DNA of 21,384 nucleotides from a virus: the IMG/VR virus record IMGVR_UViG_3300043119_000089, positions 1 through 21,384 of that record; one strand, 5' to 3'. This document shows, piece after piece, positions 16,874 to 21,384 of this stretch. How positions within the stretch are numbered: position 1 is the first letter of the stretch; each line of letters opens with the position of its first letter. The position numbers and the translations under genes are program-made. Below the pieces are notes generated by a model. That model was given only the letters and a program-made list of their open reading frames with translations, made no database searches and was not told the origin of the DNA.

Positions 16874-16902
16874 TATATAGTGCCAATAGATACCTTAGTC
16901 AA
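16874..16902 (-). promoter_or_regulatory. Sigma70-type promoter at the end of the helicase gene
   Basis: On the minus strand TTGACT (16902 to 16897, five of six matches to the -35 consensus) is followed by a spacer of exactly 17 bases and TATATA (16879 to 16874, four of six matches to the -10 consensus). Transcription would start near 16867, about 20 bases before the ATG at 16846, with an unstructured A/C-rich leader. The -35 overlaps the last codons of the helicase gene. This is one of the few gaps in the operon not closed by overlapping genes, which supports a regulatory use. Confidence 0.6.
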
Positions 16903-18430
16903 GCAATTCTTTGTAGAGTTCCAGCACTTGCGTGTGGACGTCTATCCGCTTGTCTAGCATATCGTAGAGGCGCTGCTCCACGTGGGAGCCTTGTAGCCGC
17001 ACGACCGTGCACTTGTGTGTCTGGCCGGTGCGGTGGATACGCGCGTTCGCCTGCGCGTATGTCTCTAGGGAGGCCGTGGGGGCCCACCATACGATCGTAT
17101 CAGCCGCTGTAAGCGTTACGCCATGCGCTGCCGCTTGTGGCTGAATGACCAATACTTTTGGATCAGCTTCCGTCTGGAAGCGTTTGAAGATGTCCGTTCG
17201 GGCGCCAGCCGACACGTCGCCGGAAATAACCTCGGCGGATACCCCGTCGGCAATTAGCTTATCCTGCACCATACGAATCGTGCTCTTGAACGGCACGAAC
17301 ACCAGCATCTTGCGTGATGTCTCGTCCAAGACTTCTTTCAGCACGTTGTACCGCGGTGCGATGTCAAACTCGAGCGTATCGCCGCCGTCGGTATAGACGG
17401 CACCAGCCGAAATCTGCAGCAGCTTGTTCATGTTGATCGCCGCGTTCACTGTCGTGACTTCTGCGCCTGCGGCTTCCATCAGCATATGCTTCTTCAGCTT
17501 CTTGTAGTAGTGCTCCTGCTGCGCCGTCAGCGGTACGTGGCGCTTGATGTACATCATGTCGGGCAGGTCTAGGCACTCATCCTTCGAGAAGCGGATCGCC
17601 GGCTGCAGCACCGTGTGAACGGTTTCGGCAGCGTTAGGTTTTGGGGCCCACTGGAATTGCGTGAGTTTGGTCATCACTTGGTCGCGGAATGATCCAAAGA
17701 AACGGGGGACACCTGTTGGGTTCACCAACTTCGCTAGGCCGTAGGCGTCCATCGGGGACTGCGCTGCTGGTGTGCCTGTCATCATCCATAGCCATGTGTC
17801 CTCTGTTACGATCTTGCTCAGTATCTTCCAGCGCTGGCTTTGGGAGTTCTTGTAGTGCGTAGCCTCGTCGATGATGATCAAGTCGAAGCCGCCGTTGGCA
17901 ATCTCGTCTGCAACGACCCCGATGCCGTCATAGTTTATGATGATGAACTCGGCGAGGCCGTTGATGATCTTGCGGCGCTTGTCCGCAGCGCCATAGGCGA
18001 TGTCTACCGAACGGTGCATAGCAAACTTAAACAGGTCAGCGCGCCATGCAGAGTCCATGATCGACAGAGGGCAGACCACCAGCACACGGCGTATCTGTTT
18101 CTGCAGCAGCAAAAAGTCTGCTGCCCATATCGCGGATGCCGTTTTCCCGGTGCCTTGTTCGTTAAAGCAGAAGGCCTTGCGGTGCATGGTCAAGAACTCT
18201 GCCGTGACCCGCTGGTGGTCCATCGGTTTGTACTGCCCGGGCCAGCTATACCGCGACCGGATGGGGGGTGGCACCTTGATGTTCAAGTCTCGCAGCGCGT
18301 GGCTCTCGTTTACGCCCCAATGCACGAGGACTTCGTTAGGTCCGAGTTGCTTGCTCTTGGGAATTACAGTCGTGACCTTAGTAGGGTTGCGCAGACTAAG
18401 CAGCAACGCCTTGTTGTCGATGATCTCCAT
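16895..18430 (-). CDS. SNF2-type superfamily 2 DNA helicase/translocase
   Basis: This encodes 511 residues from ATG 18430, which has GGAGAG at 18434-18439. The frame is open a further 39 codons upstream, but that part overlaps the HNH-like gene and has no start signal. The two RecA-like halves are complete. In the first are motif I EQGTGKT at 91-97, motif II IIDEATHYKN (DEAT at 188-191) and motif III MTGTP at 217-221. In the second is motif VI ARIHRTGQ at 463-470, the Arg-containing signature of Swi2/Snf2 proteins. The product should be an ATP-driven double-stranded DNA translocase or helicase that acts in the cell during phage replication, recombination or fork remodelling, like T4 UvsW in role. 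It lies between the nuclease/HNH pair and the internal promoter, so it belongs to the upstream expression block. Confidence 0.92.
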   Translation of the reverse strand: MEIIDNKALLLSLRNPTKVTTVIPKSKQLGPNEVLVHWGVNESHALRDLNIKVPPPIRSRYSWPGQYKPMDHQRVTAEFLTMHRKAFCFNEQGTGKTASAIWAADFLLLQKQIRRVLVVCPLSIMDSAWRADLFKFAMHRSVDIAYGAADKRRKIINGLAEFIIINYDGIGVVADEIANGGFDLIIIDEATHYKNSQSQRWKILSKIVTEDTWLWMMTGTPAAQSPMDAYGLAKLVNPTGVPRFFGSFRDQVMTKLTQFQWAPKPNAAETVHTVLQPAIRFSKDECLDLPDMMYIKRHVPLTAQQEHYYKKLKKHMLMEAAGAEVTTVNAAINMNKLLQISAGAVYTDGGDTLEFDIAPRYNVLKEVLDETSRKMLVFVPFKSTIRMVQDKLIADGVSAEVISGDVSAGARTDIFKRFQTEADPKVLVIQPQAAAHGVTLTAADTIVWWAPTASLETYAQANARIHRTGQTHKCTVVRLQGSHVEQRLYDMLDKRIDVHTQVLELYKELLD

Positions 18431-18446
18431 AGCCTCTCCAGTAGGG

Positions 18447-18713
18447 TTATTTTTTGGGCGTGGGTTTGTGTATCGCGCCACCCCGTGCACGGTTTGTGCT
18501 TGGCGCTTCGAGGAACACGCCATCGGCGTTAGACCCGCCACGGGCAAGGTCTTTCTTGTGGCTCAGGTCTTTGCCTTTACGCGCACTCTTGCCGTTCTTT
18601 GCGTCGAAGGCAGCGCGGGCCTTGGCGCGCTCGGCACGGGGGGCCTTCTCGTCACGGGCTTGTTCCTGCGCCCATTCTTTCTTGTAGGGGCGGGGCTTGT
18701 TTACGTAGGGCAT
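18447..18713 (-). CDS. HNH-like small protein
   Basis: The product is 88 residues, very basic. ATG 18713 follows the upstream stop by three bases, with AGGTGA just before it. The N-terminal half is a Lys/Arg/Ala-rich helix (KKEWAQEQARDEKAPRAERA). The C-terminal half reads KGKDLSHKKDLARGGSN, then EAPSTNRARGG. This parallels the short phage HNH proteins that carry a GKDVDH...LKKGGSN...SxNR pattern: His52, Asn62 and Asn74 match the conserved His and Asn positions. The aspartate usually just before the histidine is replaced by serine (LSH), and no second HxxxH or Cys pair is present, so catalytic activity is uncertain. A structure-specific nuclease or a DNA-binding accessory of the adjacent Cas4-like nuclease and helicase is plausible. 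Confidence 0.7.
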   Translation of the reverse strand: MPYVNKPRPYKKEWAQEQARDEKAPRAERAKARAAFDAKNGKSARKGKDLSHKKDLARGGSNADGVFLEAPSTNRARGGAIHKPTPKK

Positions 18714-18716
18714 GGG

Positions 18717-19388
18717 TCACCTGCTGTTGCCGTTGTGCGGGCATTCTACCACAGGACAGTGCTTTCGGCATAGGCCGCTCGGCACGGGGTTCCATACATT
18801 CGTCTCGTGGGCTTTCTCGAGGCGAGCATACTTCTTGATCCATGGTGACCATAGCGTGTCGCTATCGGCGACGTTGTAATCGGCGGGCACAAACTTGTCC
18901 GCGATCACGAACAACAGGCCGGCTTTAACCCGCTTCACATCGGGGAAGTGCGCGAAGATCGACAGTGCCATAAGCTGTAGCTGCCCCGTGTCGGCATACT
19001 TTGCCGACTTGCCTGTCTTGTAGTCGATGATGAACGCGCGGTCCCCGTCGATGATAAGCAAGTCCACGATACCGCGGAACCATACGTTAGGCGCAAAGAA
19101 GTCGCAGGGTTGCAGGTCTTCGGTCAGACCCATCTTGAGTTCGCAGTGCTTGGTACCCTTCTTGGCTTTCAGTGCCTTGAGCATACCCTCGGCGAAGGAA
19201 AACCGCCCCGGAATTGGGACGTCGTCCCGCATATAGTCTTCTGCGGATTTGTGAAACTCTGTCCCATACCGTGTGGCCTCTGTCTCCTCGAACGGAAACT
19301 GCTTCATCACGGTGACGTGGTAGTACTGCTTGGGGCAGTTCTCAAAGTTCTTCATCCGGCTAAAGGACCAAGCGCCTGCGTTACTCAA
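18717..19388 (-). CDS. Cas4/RecB-like PD-(D/E)XK nuclease with Cys cluster
   Basis: This encodes 223 residues. The start is TTG at 19388, three bases after the polymerase stop, with GGGGGA at 19395-19400. The first in-frame ATG (codon 12) would remove part of the conserved start. SFSRMKNFENCPKQYYH at 8-24 is the usual RecB-family opening with Cys18. RYGTEFHKSAE (His46) is the nuclease histidine motif, GIVDLLI (Asp109) and FIIDYKTGK (Asp122, Lys124) are the core catalytic motif, and GQLQLMALSIF (Gln136) is the RecB Gln motif. Cys207, Cys211 and Cys216 in SGLCRKHCPVVECPH, with Cys18, are placed as in Cas4 and AddB-type nucleases, which hold a 4Fe-4S cluster. It should be a metal-dependent DNA exonuclease that trims phage or host DNA ends for recombination. 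No CRISPR genes or array accompany it. Confidence 0.92.
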   Translation of the reverse strand: MSNAGAWSFSRMKNFENCPKQYYHVTVMKQFPFEETEATRYGTEFHKSAEDYMRDDVPIPGRFSFAEGMLKALKAKKGTKHCELKMGLTEDLQPCDFFAPNVWFRGIVDLLIIDGDRAFIIDYKTGKSAKYADTGQLQLMALSIFAHFPDVKRVKAGLLFVIADKFVPADYNVADSDTLWSPWIKKYARLEKAHETNVWNPVPSGLCRKHCPVVECPHNGNSR

Positions 19389-19391
19389 TGT

Positions 19392-21260
19392 CTATCCCCC
19401 ATACTTTGTCCCAACTTCCGACTCGCAATTCACGGGCAACCCCGCTGCCCATTCGGGCGTCCAACGCATACATTGTTCTATGTAGGCTTGGGCTTCTTCA
19501 GCCTCTGCGGCAGGCACACACGCGACAACCGAGTCATGTACAGTTAGCACTACGCGGTACCGTTTGGCAATGCGTAACATCTGTTCGCCGATAATTCCCC
19601 GTGCCAGTGCCTGACACACGTTCTCGATTACCTTACCGCCGTAGATATTGTTGGGGCCGTTGCGCGTCTTGTAGCTATACTGCACACCCCGCTCGCCCTC
19701 TTCTCCGGTCAATCCGTTATACTGGAGGTATAGCCCGTTGGGCAGGCGGATACCCGACTGGCTGGCATCCACAGTAAGCACCCCTGACCGACCAAACTGC
19801 ACGGAGTCGCCTTGGTTCATGCGCCGCAGCATCACGTCTGCGTCCTTCCAAAGCTGGCTGATCTTGTTGTTCGACGACCGGTAGATGTCGATGATCCGCT
19901 TGGCTTCTTGCAGGTCCACCTCGACGCCCGCCTGCATCTTGAGGAACATCTGCAGCTTGACGTGACCGACGCCGTAGCCTGCACCAAGGATGACGACCTT
20001 ACCGATCTGTCGCTCGGCCTTGTCGACCTCTTTGATGGGCTTCCCGTATATCTGCGATGCCATGTTCTTGTAGGCGCAAAACATATAATCGGCCTTATCG
20101 ACACCCGCTGCCGCTTCCGTGTTGTTTTTGCGAAACAACTCCACCACATCTTCCTGTTCAGCCAGCCATGCAAGTACACGCGCTTCGATCTGTGCAGAGT
20201 CCGCGTCGATCAACACGTAGCCCGCAGGGGCTACGATAGAGTTCTTGATGTTCTTCCCGTTCGGCCCACGGCTCGGCAGGTTTTGCAGATTTATTTTGTC
20301 TGCCCCGCCCCACCGCCCGGTATGGGCGGCGTAGTATCTGATCGGCACGGGCAGGTTCCCGCGCTTGGAAATGTCGATGAACCGCTGCGTCCGCGTTTCT
20401 TCGAGTGTGGACTTCACCCCAAGCCGTGCGGCGACCAGCGCCTGCACTGTGGGGTCTTCGTGCTCGAGCAGGGCAATAAACTCTTCGTCGCTCTTGGCAA
20501 AGGCGTATGTCTCCTTGCCTGTCGTTGGGCTGATCTTCACCGGCGGCGTGACGCCCGCCATATTCAGCATCAGGGCAAACTTCGGGTTGGACATGAGGTC
20601 TTTGCGGTCGCTGCCTAGCTTCGCCAGCAAGTCGGCCTTATGCTGCACGACGGTCGCTAGGTGCTGCTCTAGGTGTGCCCGGTCAAGCTCGAGGATAGGG
20701 TCAGTGAACATACGCAGGGTAACGTCGATCAGCTTTAGCTCGTCTGTCGGGAACCCCTTAGCGGTCATCTTGTAGAAGATGTCCCGCGTCAGCTCCACGT
20801 CGTTTATGCAGTAGCGCCCATACGCAGCCAGCTCTTGTTCGGTGAAATCGGTCCGGCGTTTGCCCAAGGCGTCCAATACCTCGGTTCCCTTGGTGCCTAC
20901 TCCGTAGCGGTCGGCCAGTGCCTTTAGGCTATGTGACACCTCAACCCCGTGCAGGGCACGAGACATCAGCATAGTATCGGCCAGTGCTTTCGGCTTGAGT
21001 CCGCAGCGCCATGTCAGGATCGCGCCGTCAAACATTGTGTTCTGGCACAGCATCATGGACTCGGCCCACGGCAAGGATCGCAGGTGCGCTAGGATAACAC
21101 TCGCCGGCCCGGACACCCATACAGTAGGCTCAGTGTTCAGTTTGGTAGCCACACCGATGACCTGAAAGCGGGGATCACGGATATATTCTTCCGTGGTCAT
21201 CTTGGACAGCGAGTACTGTTTGTCATAAAATGTTTCAAAATCGCATACGATAAGGTTCAT
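19392..21260 (-). CDS. polA: Family A DNA polymerase with 3'-5' exonuclease domain
   Basis: The product is 622 residues with ATG 21260 overlapping the previous stop (ATGA). Proofreading domain: Exo I VCDFETF (Asp7, Glu9), Exo II QNTMFD (Asn74, Asp78), Exo III YCINDVELT (Tyr150, Asp154). Polymerase domain: TGRW near 314, motif A DADSAQIEARVLAWL (Asp354, Glu359), motif B from Arg417 through Lys421 to Tyr429 (ERQIGKVVILGAGYG), motif C LTVHDS (His575, Asp576). There is no 5'-3' exonuclease domain, as in other phage replicative Pol A enzymes. The residue at the position of E. coli Pol I Phe762 is Leu425 (codon at 19986-19988). Thumb and palm appear full length with no truncation. It is the replicative enzyme of the phage and should act with the primase-helicase and SNF2-type helicase of the same operon. 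Confidence 0.97.
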   Translation of the reverse strand: MNLIVCDFETFYDKQYSLSKMTTEEYIRDPRFQVIGVATKLNTEPTVWVSGPASVILAHLRSLPWAESMMLCQNTMFDGAILTWRCGLKPKALADTMLMSRALHGVEVSHSLKALADRYGVGTKGTEVLDALGKRRTDFTEQELAAYGRYCINDVELTRDIFYKMTAKGFPTDELKLIDVTLRMFTDPILELDRAHLEQHLATVVQHKADLLAKLGSDRKDLMSNPKFALMLNMAGVTPPVKISPTTGKETYAFAKSDEEFIALLEHEDPTVQALVAARLGVKSTLEETRTQRFIDISKRGNLPVPIRYYAAHTGRWGGADKINLQNLPSRGPNGKNIKNSIVAPAGYVLIDADSAQIEARVLAWLAEQEDVVELFRKNNTEAAAGVDKADYMFCAYKNMASQIYGKPIKEVDKAERQIGKVVILGAGYGVGHVKLQMFLKMQAGVEVDLQEAKRIIDIYRSSNNKISQLWKDADVMLRRMNQGDSVQFGRSGVLTVDASQSGIRLPNGLYLQYNGLTGEEGERGVQYSYKTRNGPNNIYGGKVIENVCQALARGIIGEQMLRIAKRYRVVLTVHDSVVACVPAAEAEEAQAYIEQCMRWTPEWAAGLPVNCESEVGTKYGG

Positions 21261-21384
21261 ACCTGCACCTCTGTCACCTTAACGCCCGCTTCGCGGAACT
21301 GCTCCTGAGCGAGAACGTAGTCTTCCCGCCACCGCTCTCTGAACTCTAAGGTCGGCGCAGGATATATGACGTGGGTGATACCCG
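21257..21384 (-). CDS. 3' end of an unidentified gene upstream of the polymerase
   Basis: A minus-strand frame enters from the right edge (first complete codon at 21382) and stays open for 41 codons to TGA at 21257-21259. The stop overlaps the polymerase start in ATGA. The visible protein begins GITHVIYPAP, continues TLEFRERWREDYVLAQEQF and ends REAGVKVTEVQV. It looks like a helix between two strands. The four-base overlap with the polymerase gene is the same arrangement seen elsewhere in this operon, which supports it as a real gene. No family can be named from so short a piece. Confidence 0.65.
   Translation of the reverse strand, partial: GITHVIYPAPTLEFRERWREDYVLAQEQFREAGVKVTEVQV

Noticed and set aside
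18431-18547. 39-codon N-terminal extension of the helicase
   Set aside because: It overlaps the HNH-like gene, lacks a start signal, and ATG 18430 has a strong ribosome binding site.
18717-19388. CRISPR-associated Cas4
   Set aside because: No cas1, cas2 or repeat array is present; free-standing Cas4-like nucleases are common in phages.

Overview
This window looks like part of a tailed double-stranded DNA phage genome, most likely a podovirus or a related prophage, infecting a bacterium with moderately high GC content. Three things support this. The genes are densely packed with overlapping starts and stops. The left half encodes glycine/alanine-rich virion proteins ending in a 2663-residue polyvalent protein. 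The right half encodes a complete-looking phage replication module: family A DNA polymerase, primase-helicase, SNF2-type helicase and Cas4/RecB-like nuclease. No integrase, tRNA, rRNA, insertion sequence or CRISPR array is visible. The host cannot be named from the sequence; the virion proteins resemble, from memory, those of marine podoviruses.

Left module, plus strand, 1-12096. Four genes run left to right: a 5'-truncated structural protein, a 341-aa protein starting with Met-Cys, a 642-aa protein with 25 consecutive glycines, and the giant protein. The order medium, medium, very large recalls the internal virion (ejection) proteins gp14, gp15 and gp16 of T7-like phages, but this rests on position and composition rather than demonstrated homology. 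The giant protein carries a zinc-metallopeptidase HExxH site and a PLxRFG-type region, both typical of large polyvalent phage proteins.

Junction, about 12097-12171. The two modules converge. An 11-bp perfect hairpin lies directly after the giant gene, with its T-tract placed to stop leftward transcription.

Right module, minus strand, 12172-21384 (right to left in order of transcription). A partial gene entering from the right edge is followed by DNA polymerase A, the Cas4/RecB-like nuclease, an HNH-like small protein, the SNF2-type helicase, a 134-aa conserved phage protein, a small helix-turn-helix protein, a Cys4 protein that may bind single-stranded DNA, the primase-helicase and a 75-aa protein. 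Most junctions overlap or are only a few bases long, so this is a translationally coupled operon. A good sigma70-type promoter sits at the end of the helicase gene, and an intrinsic terminator lies just before the primase-helicase gene. Together they suggest the operon is split into separately tuned expression blocks.

The most interesting points are the leucine at the polymerase position equivalent to E. coli Pol I Phe762, the metallopeptidase site inside the giant virion protein with its altered PLxRFG motif, the hexamer-encoded polyglycine tract, the internal promoter and terminator of the replication operon, and the uncharacterised Cys4 protein. I did not find convincing evidence of a wholly undescribed defence or mobile system.
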